Assembly: GCA_964358855.1 (NCBI GenBank)
Contig: CAYHQQ010000003.1
Coordinates: 1 to 64,000 of the forward strand
Reading direction: 5' to 3'
Length of the DNA stretch: 64,000 nucleotides
Source: UBA2396 sp038042175
GTDB taxonomy: Bacteria; Planctomycetota; Phycisphaerae; Phycisphaerales; UBA1924
The notes under the pieces are model-generated. The model was not told where the DNA came from. It worked only from the letters and a program-made list of their open reading frames with translations, and did not search any database. A program made the position numbers and the translations under genes. Shown piece after piece: positions 1 through 7,749 of the stretch; position 1 is the first letter of the stretch; each line of letters starts with the position of its first letter.

Positions 1-111
1 GAGATTCTGGAGGGGGGGGGGCTGGGCGATGCGGCGTATGGGGTGGTTACCGGAACCGTGTTATTGGCCGCGGGCCGCACGGGCGGGGCAGGGGTCGCTA
101 TCGTGTGGGCG

Positions 112-747
112 ATGATCAGTCGCATTCGGGGCAATTTGGTTGGGGTACAGGGGCAGACGGCCGAGATCGATCTTGGCGAGGGGTTGACGTACGAGGTGAT
201 GGTGCCGGCGTACCTGGCGGAGCGGCTGGGGGGCCAGGTTGGGCGGCCACTGAGCTTGGTGACCTTGCAGTACCTGGAGAGTCAGGGGCAGGGGTCGAGT
301 TACATCCCGCGGCTGGTGGGTTTTTTGACCGAGACGGAGCGGCGGTTTTTCGATCTGTTCACGACGGTCAAGGGAATTGGGAATCGCAAGGCGCTGCGGG
401 CGATGGCGGTGGAGCCTTCGGTGATCGCGGGGGCGATCATGGCGCGGGATACCAAGGCGTTGCAGCAGTTGCCGGAGATCGGCAAGCGGATGGCCGAGAC
501 GGTGATCGCGGAGCTGCACGGGAAGGTGGATGGGTACCTTGGGGCGGGCGAGGCGGCGAAGCTCGATCGGGCGGCGGAGATCAAGCCGATGGGGCCGATG
601 GGGGCCGCCGGGGAGGAAGCGGTTGAGGCGTTGATCGCGCTGGGGGATACGCGGATGGATGCGGAGCGGAAGGTGGCCAAGGCGGCGGGGAAGGCCGGGG
701 CGGGGGCCGGGGCGGATGCGATTTTGAGGGTGGTGTTTGGAGGGTGA
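112..747 (+). CDS. ruvA: Holliday junction branch migration protein RuvA
   Basis: This is the DNA-binding subunit of the RuvAB complex, which moves Holliday junctions during recombinational repair. The 211-residue length fits the family (about 190-210). The protein opens with MISRIRGNL, the usual start of the N-terminal OB domain. The helix-hairpin-helix region follows (VKGIGNRKALRAM and LPEIGKRMAETVI, about residues 85-130), and then an alanine/glycine-rich linker and a C-terminal RuvB-contacting domain (EEAVEALIALG). The frame is open upstream, but the 37 codons before residue 1 do not look like RuvA, so the ATG at 112 was chosen. RuvC and RuvB are not visible. Bases 1-111 hold no gene I can support. 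Confidence 0.95.
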   Translation: MISRIRGNLVGVQGQTAEIDLGEGLTYEVMVPAYLAERLGGQVGRPLSLVTLQYLESQGQGSSYIPRLVGFLTETERRFFDLFTTVKGIGNRKALRAMAVEPSVIAGAIMARDTKALQQLPEIGKRMAETVIAELHGKVDGYLGAGEAAKLDRAAEIKPMGPMGAAGEEAVEALIALGDTRMDAERKVAKAAGKAGAGAGADAILRVVFGG

Positions 748-771
748 GGGCGATGGAAGGGGCAGGGAGAA

Positions 772-821
772 ACCACGCGGAGCGTGGTGGTACCCCAAGG
801 CACATGGGCAGGATGCCCATG
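772..821. repeat. Two adjacent short hairpins (dispersed-palindrome type)
   Basis: Between ruvA and the mannose-1-phosphate guanylyltransferase gene lie two perfect inverted repeats. One has a 7-bp stem (ACCACGC/GCGTGGT, 772-778 and 782-788), and the other has an 8-bp stem (CATGGGCA/TGCCCATG, 803-810 and 814-821). Both have 3-base loops reading GGA. The second resembles the GGCATGGGCATCCTGCCCATG type of intergenic repeat that I recall being scattered through planctomycete genomes and often mistranslated as HGHPAHV-like peptides. It could also act as a weak terminator for ruvA, although there is no T-tract. Confidence 0.6.
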
Positions 822-840
822 CCACCCTACCCTGCGGCCT

Positions 841-1989
841 ATGCGATACGCGATGATCATGGCCGGCGGGGCGGGGACGAGGCTGTGGCCCATGAGCCGC
901 AAGAGCGAGCCCAAGCAGCTCATCAAGTTCATCCCAGGGAAGTCGCCGAGCGATCCGCAGCGGTCGCTCTTGGAGATCGCGGCGTCGCGGCTTGAAGGTT
1001 TGGTGCCGGCGAATCATCGGTACATCTGCACGGCGGAGGGATTTCGCGCGGGGATTCGGCGCGACCTGCCGGGGTTTGGCGATCAGCAGATCCTGGGCGA
1101 GCCCGCGGCACGTGACACGGTGAACGCGGTGGGCTTTGCGGCCGCGGTCTTGCAGAAAATCGACAAGGACGCGATCTTCGCGGTCTTGACGGCCGACCAC
1201 ATCATCGAGCCCGATGCGGTCTTTCGCGAGCGGATGGATATTGGTTTCAAGCTCATCGAGGCGGACCCCAGGCGGCTCGTGACGTTCAGCATCAAGCCGA
1301 CGTATCCGGCGACGGGGTTTGGGTATGTCGAGCGCGGGACGCCCGTGCGGGACGTGAAGGGGGCCGAACACCTGGCGTTCCACGTGCAGCGGTTTGTGGA
1401 GAAGCCCGACCTCGCGCGGGCGCAGGCGTATGTCGCGAGCGGAGCGTTCAACTGGAACAGCGGGATGTTCGTGTGGAAGGCGTCGACGTTCATGGACGCC
1501 CTCAAGAAGTTCAAGCCCGAGAGCCACGCGGGAATGGTGGAGATCGCCAGTGCGTGGGGCACGCCCAAGCAGCAGGAGACAATCGCACGCGTGTACCCGA
1601 CGTTGCCGAAGATCAGCGTGGACTACGCGGTGATGGAGCCGGCGAGCAAGGACAAGGATTTTTCGATCTGCACGGTGCAGATGGATGTGAGCTGGCTGGA
1701 TGTGGGTTCGTGGCCGAGCTATGCGGAAACGGTGAAGGCGGATGCGGCAGGGAACCGGCTGTCGGGCGGCGGCGAGACGATCGTGGTGCAGGGGAAGAAC
1801 AACCTGGTGGTGAACGCGGCGACGGGCGGCGGGGCTTCAGGCACTGGTGTGGGTGGGCACACGATTGCGCTGCTGGGTGTTGAGGACTTGGTGGTGGTGC
1901 ACACAGCGGAGGCGACGCTGATTATGCCGCGGGCGAAGGCGGAGGAGCTGAAGGTGGTGCATGGGATGGTGAGGGATGAGCTCAAGTAG
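841..1989 (+). CDS. manC: Mannose-1-phosphate guanylyltransferase
   Basis: This enzyme makes GDP-mannose from mannose-1-phosphate and GTP in the cytoplasm, for polysaccharide or glycan synthesis. The nucleotidyltransferase signature MAGGAGTRLWPMSRKSEPKQ is at residues 6-25. The metal-binding region (VLTADHII) follows, and then the sugar-binding stretch FVEKPD...SGAFNWNSGMFVW. At 382 residues it is a single-domain enzyme, without the phosphomannose isomerase domain of the longer bifunctional ManC/AlgA proteins. The ATG at 841 begins the conserved N-terminus (MRYAMIMAGG); 19 open codons upstream run through the hairpin repeat and look non-coding. It is probably monocistronic. Confidence 0.92.
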   Translation: MRYAMIMAGGAGTRLWPMSRKSEPKQLIKFIPGKSPSDPQRSLLEIAASRLEGLVPANHRYICTAEGFRAGIRRDLPGFGDQQILGEPAARDTVNAVGFAAAVLQKIDKDAIFAVLTADHIIEPDAVFRERMDIGFKLIEADPRRLVTFSIKPTYPATGFGYVERGTPVRDVKGAEHLAFHVQRFVEKPDLARAQAYVASGAFNWNSGMFVWKASTFMDALKKFKPESHAGMVEIASAWGTPKQQETIARVYPTLPKISVDYAVMEPASKDKDFSICTVQMDVSWLDVGSWPSYAETVKADAAGNRLSGGGETIVVQGKNNLVVNAATGGGASGTGVGGHTIALLGVEDLVVVHTAEATLIMPRAKAEELKVVHGMVRDELK

Positions 1990-2042
1990 CGATCGCTCTC
2001 GAGAGACAGAGTGGGAGTAGGTGTCAGGAGACCCAAAGGTTG

Positions 2043-2110
2043 GGTGCCACTGACCGCCCCACCGGAGTCTCCGACAATCGCTGGGGTGAAGGGCGGTCAG
2101 TGCTCTTGGG
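2043..2110 (-). repeat. Inverted-repeat element, copy 1 (reverse orientation)
   Basis: This is an approximately 68-bp element whose ends are inverted repeats. One end reads GTGCCACTGACCGCCCC and the other GGGCGGTCAGTGCTCTTGGG, so the shared core is CACTGACCGCCC/GGGCGGTCAGTG around a variable centre. It is the reverse complement in layout of the copies at 2141-2208 and 3082-3151. It faces copy 2 head-to-head across a 30-bp spacer, an arrangement like a bacterial REP/BIME pair. No transposase is encoded within it. Confidence 0.75.
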
Positions 2111-2140
2111 CGCACGGCAACCCAATGTGTACCTACCCAC

Positions 2141-2208
2141 AAGAGCACTGACCGCCCGTCACATCACTGGTTTTCGTGGATCAGTGTGGGGCGGTCCGTG
2201 GCACCGGA
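2141..2208 (+). repeat. Inverted-repeat element, copy 2
   Basis: This is the second copy, beginning AAGAGCACTGACCGCCCG and ending GGGGCGGTCCGTGGCACCGG. Its interior (CATCACTGGTTTTCGTGGA) matches copy 3 at 3082-3151 almost base for base. Together with copy 3 it brackets the split zinc-ribbon gene in direct orientation. Confidence 0.78.
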
Positions 2209-2374
2209 CGGGATCGACATCCCACAAGGATAACCCGAAGCGGGATCATCTCTTGCCACCTGGCGTCGTGCGTGGGGCTCGCACACGCCTAAGGAGGCGC
2301 CCCCTCCGTCGCCTCGAAGACTCACGACGCCTCCTTCACTGTGTGGGGGAGGAGAAAGGCGTTATGCTGCGGCG

Positions 2375-3079
2375 ATGGTTGCGTGGATATGGCGCTGCGG
2401 GGTTGCGTTGTTCGCGGCGTTGGCGATCGGGGTGATCGTCAGCGTGGTGGTGGCGCACGTGTGGGCGTCGAAGAAGACGCCGGGTGGCCTTTCGCACAAC
2501 TCGATGCACACGCGGGGATCCGGGATGTTCACGTACAGCCAGAGCCATCGCGGGGCGTTGGATATTTATCAGATCGAGGCGCCGCTGCCCGCGCGCATGT
2601 CGCTGGATCTGCGCGACATGTCGAGGGTGGAGTTTGAGGAGATACTCGCGGCCGACCAGGCGTCGATCAGGGCGGGTCCGGGCCAGCAGGACGTCGACCT
2701 GCCGCCACCGCGGGACTGGCAGGGGTGGGTGGTCGATCCGGGCGTGCCTGTGAAGGAGTTCAGTGTTGCGGTTGTCGGGTGGCCGTGGCGGTGCATGTAT
2801 GTGACGGGGGTGAACGCGGGGTCGCCGGTGACGGTGTTCAAGGTCAAGGCCAATGCGATGGACGGGGTGTTGCCGCGATGGAAGTTGCCCGACTATCGAG
2901 TGCTGTGGCCTGGGATGTTGAAGAACGCCGCGACCTCTGGAAGTCCGATGCTGGCGTTGTTCGCGGTGAGAGCTGCGGCGAGGCCTTGGTGACGACGGAG
3001 GCGCGGGTTATGCGAGAAGTGCGGGTACGACCTGCGGGGGAATCCCTGTGGCGGGTGTCCGGAGTGTGGGGCTTCGTGA
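2375..3079 (+). pseudogene. Zinc-ribbon membrane protein, split by in-frame TGA
   Basis: The reading frame starts at ATG 2375 with a strong N-terminal membrane segment (VALFAALAIGVIVSVVVAHV) and runs 205 codons to TGA at 2990-2992. The same frame then stays open for 28 codons and encodes the ribbon: C-x2-C followed by GYDLRG, then C-x2-CPEC, ending at TGA 3077-3079. In planctomycete relatives this ribbon is normally the intact C-terminus, after a basic stretch like the RRRRG seen right after the stop. The simplest explanation is a nonsense mutation. Readthrough or a base-call error are the alternatives. The function of the family is unknown to me. An intact relative lies at 49660-50181. Confidence 0.7.
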
Positions 3080-3081
3080 TG

Positions 3082-3151
3082 CCCAAGAGCACTGACCGCC
3101 CGTTGCATCGCTGATTTTCGTGGACCAATGTGGGGCGGTCAGTGGCACCGG
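3082..3151 (+). repeat. Inverted-repeat element, copy 3
   Basis: This copy begins CCCAAGAGCACTGACCGCCCG, shares the interior CTGATTTTCGTGGAC with copy 2, and ends GGGGCGGTCAGTGGCACCGG. It begins two bases after the final stop of the broken zinc-ribbon gene and abuts the CcsA terminator. Confidence 0.8.
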
Positions 3152-3178
3152 AAAAAGAGGCCCGCTTGCGCGGGCCTC
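3152..3178 (-). terminator. Intrinsic terminator of the ccsA-like gene
   Basis: A 9-bp perfect stem (GAGGCCCGC/GCGGGCCTC, 3157-3165 and 3170-3178) with a TTGC loop is followed, on the minus strand, by five T residues. It lies 26 bases past the stop of the CcsA-like gene. Confidence 0.85.
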
Positions 3179-3203
3179 GGGGTGCATCAGGATGTCGAGG
3201 AAA

Positions 3204-4916
3204 TCAGGCCATCGGACCCGTGGGTGTGCCGAGTGGCATCTGGTTCATCGCCCGCGCCGCGGCTTTGCGGCCTCGGTATCTGATGAAGCAGACGGCCAGA
3301 AAGAGCAGTTCGAGCAGAGCCCACAGGCCGACCCACTGCTCGCCGCCGGAGCCGAAGCCGTAGCTGTGGAGGCCTGTCGCCATGACGTAGTTGACGCCGT
3401 AGAACGTCCAGACGATGACGACGAGCCCGAGCACGGCGGCGGCGGCGAGGCCGAAGTCTTCGAGCCAGCGGACGTAGCGGGCGTGGAGGACGGCGAAGTA
3501 CGTGAGGATGCTGATGAGGGCCCAGGTCTCCTTGGGGTCCCAGCCCCAGAAGCGGCCCCACGATTCGGCGGCCCAGACGCCGCCCAGAATCGTGCCGGCC
3601 GTGAGGAGGAGGAGTCCGACCTGGATCGTGCGGTAGGTCTGAACAACCAGGGCCGCCGACCGCTTGACGTTGACCTCATCGCGCGAGCCGATGATGACGT
3701 CCTTGATGAGGTACGCGTGGCCGAGCACCGAGGAGACCGCGAGCACGCCGTAGCTCGCGACGATGGTGAGCACGTGGATGGTGAGCCAGAAGTTGCTGCG
3801 GAGCACCGCGGGCAGCGAGTTGGTGCGGTCGGTGAGGGGGACAAGCCCCGCGAAGAGCACCGAGACGAGGGCGGCCGCGACGCCGGCGAAAAGATACCAG
3901 CCCTTGCGCTTGTTGAGCAGCTGTGCCGCCAGCCCGACGCCGATGCCGACCAAGCCCATCCACAACAGGGCCTCATAGGTGTTGCTCACCGGCGCCCGCC
4001 CCAGGATCGCGACGCGGAGGCCGATGCCCATGAGGTGCTCGCCCATGCCGATGGCGGTGCACACGAGGGCCGCGATCGTCAGGGGACGCGTCAGGACAAG
4101 TCTGGAGATGCCAAAGAGCACGATCGCCAGGCCATAGAAGACGGCCGTCTTCATCCACGGATCGTGCCGGTCGTAGAAGAGCTCCAGCCCGATGGCGCGG
4201 GCGTCGGTGGCTTCAAGCGTGCCCAGCGCGGCGATGGAGCTCTCGAGCTGACCGACCGCGCCGTCGATCGATTGGCCTGCCGCCCACGCGGTGCCCACCG
4301 CGGCCCAGGCGGCCTGGACCGATTCGACTCCGGGGTCCGCCGCCAGAGCGCTGGCTCGGCGGAACGTCTTGCTGAGTCCGCTGGGGACGATCGCCAGGGT
4401 CTCGCCGCCGGCCAGATCGGCCAGGCGATTGGCGGCCCCGCGGATTTCCAGCGCCTTGCGCTGGTTGCGATCGGGCGAGGCTTGCGGATCGATCGAGCGG
4501 GCCTCCTCGAACTTCATCAGAAGGTCGCTGAGCCCTTTGGTCATCGCCAGTTCGGCCGGGCTGAAGAACCGGCGCTCGGGATCGACCCCGATGAGCTTCT
4601 TGAACGGCTTGTCCTCGATCGTGATCAGCCGGCGGGCCAGCATCTCCTGCCCGCGGAACATCGTGTCGAGCAGGAGCTGCATCGGCACCCGTCCGGTGTA
4701 GCCGTCGGGCCCGTTGGACGACCAGCGCGTCCGGCCGGTGACCTCGACCGCCAGGCGCTGGGCGTACGCCTCCAGCGGCATGATCCGCCCGCCTTCTTGA
4801 ACGGCGATGGCTCCCAGACGATCGACGCCCGGGTCCTTGTCAGCCGGCGCTGCCCACAGGTTCGGGGACATCAGGAGCATTGACCACAACAGGACGAACA
4901 GCACGCGACGAAGCAT
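3204..4916 (-). CDS. ccsA: CcsA/ResC-like cytochrome c synthase subunit
   Basis: This is the heme-handling subunit of System II cytochrome c biogenesis. Together with ResB/Ccs1 it moves heme across the inner membrane and attaches it to CXXCH cysteines. The 570-residue protein has a signal-like N-terminus (LLWSMLLMSPNLWA), a long extracytoplasmic region to about residue 260, and then a block of membrane helices. The heme-binding WWD motif WGRFWGWDPKETWALI is at about 453-468. Conserved histidines flank it (HVLTIVASYGV upstream and LHSYGFG near 517). It ends just before a terminator. Its start lies inside the end of resB (77-base overlap); I kept it because it gives a signal sequence, but a later start is possible. 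The many multiheme cytochromes beside it are its likely clients. Confidence 0.9.
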   Translation of the reverse strand: MLRRVLFVLLWSMLLMSPNLWAAPADKDPGVDRLGAIAVQEGGRIMPLEAYAQRLAVEVTGRTRWSSNGPDGYTGRVPMQLLLDTMFRGQEMLARRLITIEDKPFKKLIGVDPERRFFSPAELAMTKGLSDLLMKFEEARSIDPQASPDRNQRKALEIRGAANRLADLAGGETLAIVPSGLSKTFRRASALAADPGVESVQAAWAAVGTAWAAGQSIDGAVGQLESSIAALGTLEATDARAIGLELFYDRHDPWMKTAVFYGLAIVLFGISRLVLTRPLTIAALVCTAIGMGEHLMGIGLRVAILGRAPVSNTYEALLWMGLVGIGVGLAAQLLNKRKGWYLFAGVAAALVSVLFAGLVPLTDRTNSLPAVLRSNFWLTIHVLTIVASYGVLAVSSVLGHAYLIKDVIIGSRDEVNVKRSAALVVQTYRTIQVGLLLLTAGTILGGVWAAESWGRFWGWDPKETWALISILTYFAVLHARYVRWLEDFGLAAAAVLGLVVIVWTFYGVNYVMATGLHSYGFGSGGEQWVGLWALLELLFLAVCFIRYRGRKAAARAMNQMPLGTPTGPMA

Positions 4917-6642
4917 CGCTCGACTCCTTATTCACCTCGCCTGGGCGGATCGGGATTCCCGGATGCCCCCAGCTCATGGAACGGCTATAGAACGTGATCA
5001 CCACACCCAGACACAGGACGATCGACGACAGGTACGTCAGCGGCACGCCCGGATCGCGCATCACGCTGAAGATGGACATGTTCTCGCCCATGAACCCCGA
5101 CTGGTAGACCTTCCACGGACCCATGGCGTACGGGTGGTTCATGTAGATCTCGTAGGGGGTGTCGGGCTGCCCCGAGCGCACGATTCCCACGTCGGACTGG
5201 TACGACATCGCCATGTCCGTGCCGGGGTAGTCGGTCTTGCGGAAGTTGTCGAGACGCACGGTGAACGGCAGCTGCACCCGCGTGGGGCCAAAGTGCAGCA
5301 CCATGGTGTTGTTGTCGCCATTGTTCACATGTGTCATCGCTTTCCACGCGAGCGTCTGGAGCTCGGTCGAGTCGCCGATGCGGACCAGCAGGGCGACCCG
5401 ATTCTCCTTGGCCACCGGCATCTTCACGGTGCGGGTGACGGCGTGGGCACGCGCGAGTTGCTGGTGGATGGTCACCTCGCGGGCGCCCAGGTTGATCGTC
5501 ATGGGGTACTTCTGCGCGGGCTCGAACACCTTGCCCTTGCCGTCGAGCCCGATGTATCCGATCTTGGTGGCGGCGACCGATCCGAAGACGACCAGGGTCT
5601 CGGGCTCGCCGCGGGTGCTGCCGGGCACGAGGCGCGAGGCCGAGTTGCCCGAGCCCTCGAGCGGCTTGCCCATGACCATGTCGGGGAACTTGTCGAACGC
5701 GGTGTGCTGCTCGGTGGTGCCTTTGCCGTCGGAGATTTTCACCTGGACCGCGATGTTCTCGGGAGAGCCCTCGGGTCCCTCGGTGATGCTCTCGCCCACC
5801 ACCAAGGCACGGGCGAAGCGTTTGAGCTCGACGACCTTCCAGCCCGGGAAAACCTCCTCGCCGACTTCCTTGAGCGGGAAGCGATTGGCGTCGATCACGA
5901 ACGCGAACTGCCCCTTGGGCACCTCGACGACGCCCGTGGGCGGCTGCCAGTCCGACCCCTCGGGGAGCACCAGGACCTTGATGCCCATCAGCATGGGCGC
6001 GGGGCCGGCCTGGTCCTCCTGGCCCACCCAGGCGGTCTGCGGGCCGCCCACGGGCGCGATGTTGATCGCGCGGAGCGGCACGGGGCTGTCGTCGATGACG
6101 GTCTCTTCGTCGCGTGAGTTTTCCCACCGCTCGAGCACGTGGATCCGTACGCCCGCGAGCGTGACAGTGGCGGCCCCATCGGGGCTGGGCACCGCCGCGA
6201 GGCTGTCGAACCCGCCGGCGTTGTGCGACAGGATCTCCAGCTGCTCCTCGGGGGTCTCGATGGTGTCGCTCATCGTGCCTTCCTGGAGCGCCAGGTGCCC
6301 TTCGACGCGTTCGAACATCGACCAGAATCCGGCCACGATCAGGCCAATGAGCCCCGCGTGGACGGTGATGAACCCGATGTGGCGACGCTTCCATGGGAAG
6401 CGTGTGGCGACGGCGAAGGTCAGACTGACGCACACGAGCACCATCGAGCCCAGAAACCACCACGAGCCGTACACGTATTGCTTGGCCATCTTGACGTTGT
6501 GGGCGGACTCGAGGTAGGTGCCGATCCCCAGGGCGATGGCGACCAGAACGATCACGGGGACGGCGAACTGGATGCTCCCGAGCCAGAGCACGATGCCCCC
6601 CAAACGCGTGTGATGCCAGGCCAGTGACTTTTTCATGAACAA
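4840..6642 (-). CDS. resB: ResB/Ccs1-like cytochrome c biogenesis protein
   Basis: This is the partner of CcsA in System II cytochrome c maturation. It holds the apocytochrome and heme on the outer face of the membrane. The 600-residue protein shows the family layout. Three membrane helices lie near the N-terminus (IQFAVPVIVLVAIALGIG, WWFLGSMVLVCVSLTFAVA and a third containing FITVHAGLIGLIV). A large extracytoplasmic domain follows, and then a last helix (SSIVLCLGVVITFYS). The His in FITVHAG fits the conserved heme-ligand position. It lies upstream of and overlaps ccsA, and 46 bases below the sensor gene, so these genes may share a transcript. Confidence 0.88.
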   Translation of the reverse strand: MFMKKSLAWHHTRLGGIVLWLGSIQFAVPVIVLVAIALGIGTYLESAHNVKMAKQYVYGSWWFLGSMVLVCVSLTFAVATRFPWKRRHIGFITVHAGLIGLIVAGFWSMFERVEGHLALQEGTMSDTIETPEEQLEILSHNAGGFDSLAAVPSPDGAATVTLAGVRIHVLERWENSRDEETVIDDSPVPLRAINIAPVGGPQTAWVGQEDQAGPAPMLMGIKVLVLPEGSDWQPPTGVVEVPKGQFAFVIDANRFPLKEVGEEVFPGWKVVELKRFARALVVGESITEGPEGSPENIAVQVKISDGKGTTEQHTAFDKFPDMVMGKPLEGSGNSASRLVPGSTRGEPETLVVFGSVAATKIGYIGLDGKGKVFEPAQKYPMTINLGAREVTIHQQLARAHAVTRTVKMPVAKENRVALLVRIGDSTELQTLAWKAMTHVNNGDNNTMVLHFGPTRVQLPFTVRLDNFRKTDYPGTDMAMSYQSDVGIVRSGQPDTPYEIYMNHPYAMGPWKVYQSGFMGENMSIFSVMRDPGVPLTYLSSIVLCLGVVITFYSRSMSWGHPGIPIRPGEVNKESSDASSRAVRPVVVNAPDVPEPVGSAG

Positions 6643-6688
6643 CTCCGATTCTGCGAATCATCGCCTCGCTTGATCACGCCCCAAGGCC

Positions 6689-7693
6689 TCAACCGTGAAC
6701 CGTTGGGGGCACGGGCGCCGGGGGCGCCAGGGACCGTTCGATATCCACCATTTTCTGTCCGTCAACGTAGTCGATGAGCACCACCCGCCGGATGTGCTTG
6801 AGCGAGGCAACGGTCTGGCCCATGCGGGAGAGCAGGGACTGAATCTCTCGAAAGTACCGGGTGAGGTTTGCGTTGCTTCCTGACTGACGATCGAGCAGGC
6901 TGAGCTGCATCTCGATGGTAGCCATCGCGTTGTTGAGATCGTGGTTGAGCGTCACGGCGAGCTGGCGGAGTGCCTCGGCCTTGCGTTCCTCGTTGGCCTG
7001 GAGCTGCTCGGCCAGCCGGTTGTACGCCCGGGCCAGCTCGCCAAACTCGTCCTGCTGGTCCACCGCGACGCGATGCTCGAAGCGCTCGGCCGCGAGCTCA
7101 CGGCTCCCCTCAACCAGCTGGCCCACCGGCTTGAGAACGACCTGCGCGGTTCGCAGCAGCACAAAGACCGCGACATTGACCATCACGAGGGCGGCGAGCG
7201 TCAACCCCAGAACCAGGGCGCGGAAGTAGGTCCCGAACCCCGCCTGCTCGGCCGCCACGTACGCCCGCAGCGTCCCGCCCAGCTCGCGCACCGCCAGTCG
7301 CATGTGGGAGGCGTTCTCCCTGGTCTGTGCCTCGGTCAGAGCGGTCGGATGGAGGAATCCCGGGAGCAGCGTCATCACGCGCTGGTACGCCCGTGCCTGA
7401 GGAGAACCCGCGGCGCGGACGGCGGAGTGGGCGCCGATCAGCGCCAATGCCTCGGCCAGCCGGGCCTCTGTTGCGCCGTCCGGTCCGGGGGTGGAGGCGC
7501 CCTGGCGGGCATCCTCGACCTGAGCGACGCAATCGCCGGCGACGTGCACGCCGTCGACGAGCGCGATCGTGTCCTGGTTGATCCGGTCGATGTCGGGGAT
7601 GGCGGCCTGCAGGAGGTAGATCGCCACCACGGCGCCCGCCACGAAGCAGACGACCAGGAGACCGATCCGGATGAGGAGTTTCCGCCGAAGCAT
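6689..7693 (-). CDS. HAMP/HisKA sensor protein lacking an ATPase domain
   Basis: This 334-residue membrane protein has helices at about 7-29 and 158-181 around a periplasmic sensing region. A HAMP linker (182-235) and a dimerisation/phosphoacceptor-like helix containing TLNHDLNNAMATIEMQL follow, with His251 at the H-box position. The chain ends about 80 residues later, with no N, G1 or G2 box, so it cannot bind ATP as a kinase. It may be phosphorylated by another kinase or signal by shape alone. It lies 56 bases downstream of the NtrC-type regulator. The ATG at 7693 is preceded by AAGGAATC; an ATG seven codons earlier is also open. Confidence 0.75.
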   Translation of the reverse strand: MLRRKLLIRIGLLVVCFVAGAVVAIYLLQAAIPDIDRINQDTIALVDGVHVAGDCVAQVEDARQGASTPGPDGATEARLAEALALIGAHSAVRAAGSPQARAYQRVMTLLPGFLHPTALTEAQTRENASHMRLAVRELGGTLRAYVAAEQAGFGTYFRALVLGLTLAALVMVNVAVFVLLRTAQVVLKPVGQLVEGSRELAAERFEHRVAVDQQDEFGELARAYNRLAEQLQANEERKAEALRQLAVTLNHDLNNAMATIEMQLSLLDRQSGSNANLTRYFREIQSLLSRMGQTVASLKHIRRVVLIDYVDGQKMVDIERSLAPPAPVPPTVHG

Positions 7694-7749
7694 CGGTGAT
7701 TCCTTGCGCCGCACGCGGACACCCCGTCCAATCGGTGCGTCCGTTCCGG

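Larger units (their letters stand above)
1990..2374. other. Gene-free region holding the repeat pair
   Basis: This 385-base stretch follows manC and contains no credible gene. It holds the head-to-head repeat pair (2043-2110 and 2141-2208), and then about 165 bases that include the purine-rich GGGAGGAGAAAGG (2347-2359) before the zinc-ribbon gene at 2375. I saw no clear promoter or terminator. Confidence 0.6.

Noticed and set aside
1..111. End of ruvC before ruvA
   Set aside because: The 37 open codons in frame with ruvA lack RuvC C-terminal features, and the other frames stop or are low complexity.
3120..4883. 587-codon plus-strand open frame opposite ccsA
   Set aside because: Antisense shadow caused by high GC; composition is Asp/Arg/Gly-rich without domains, while the minus strand carries a clear CcsA.
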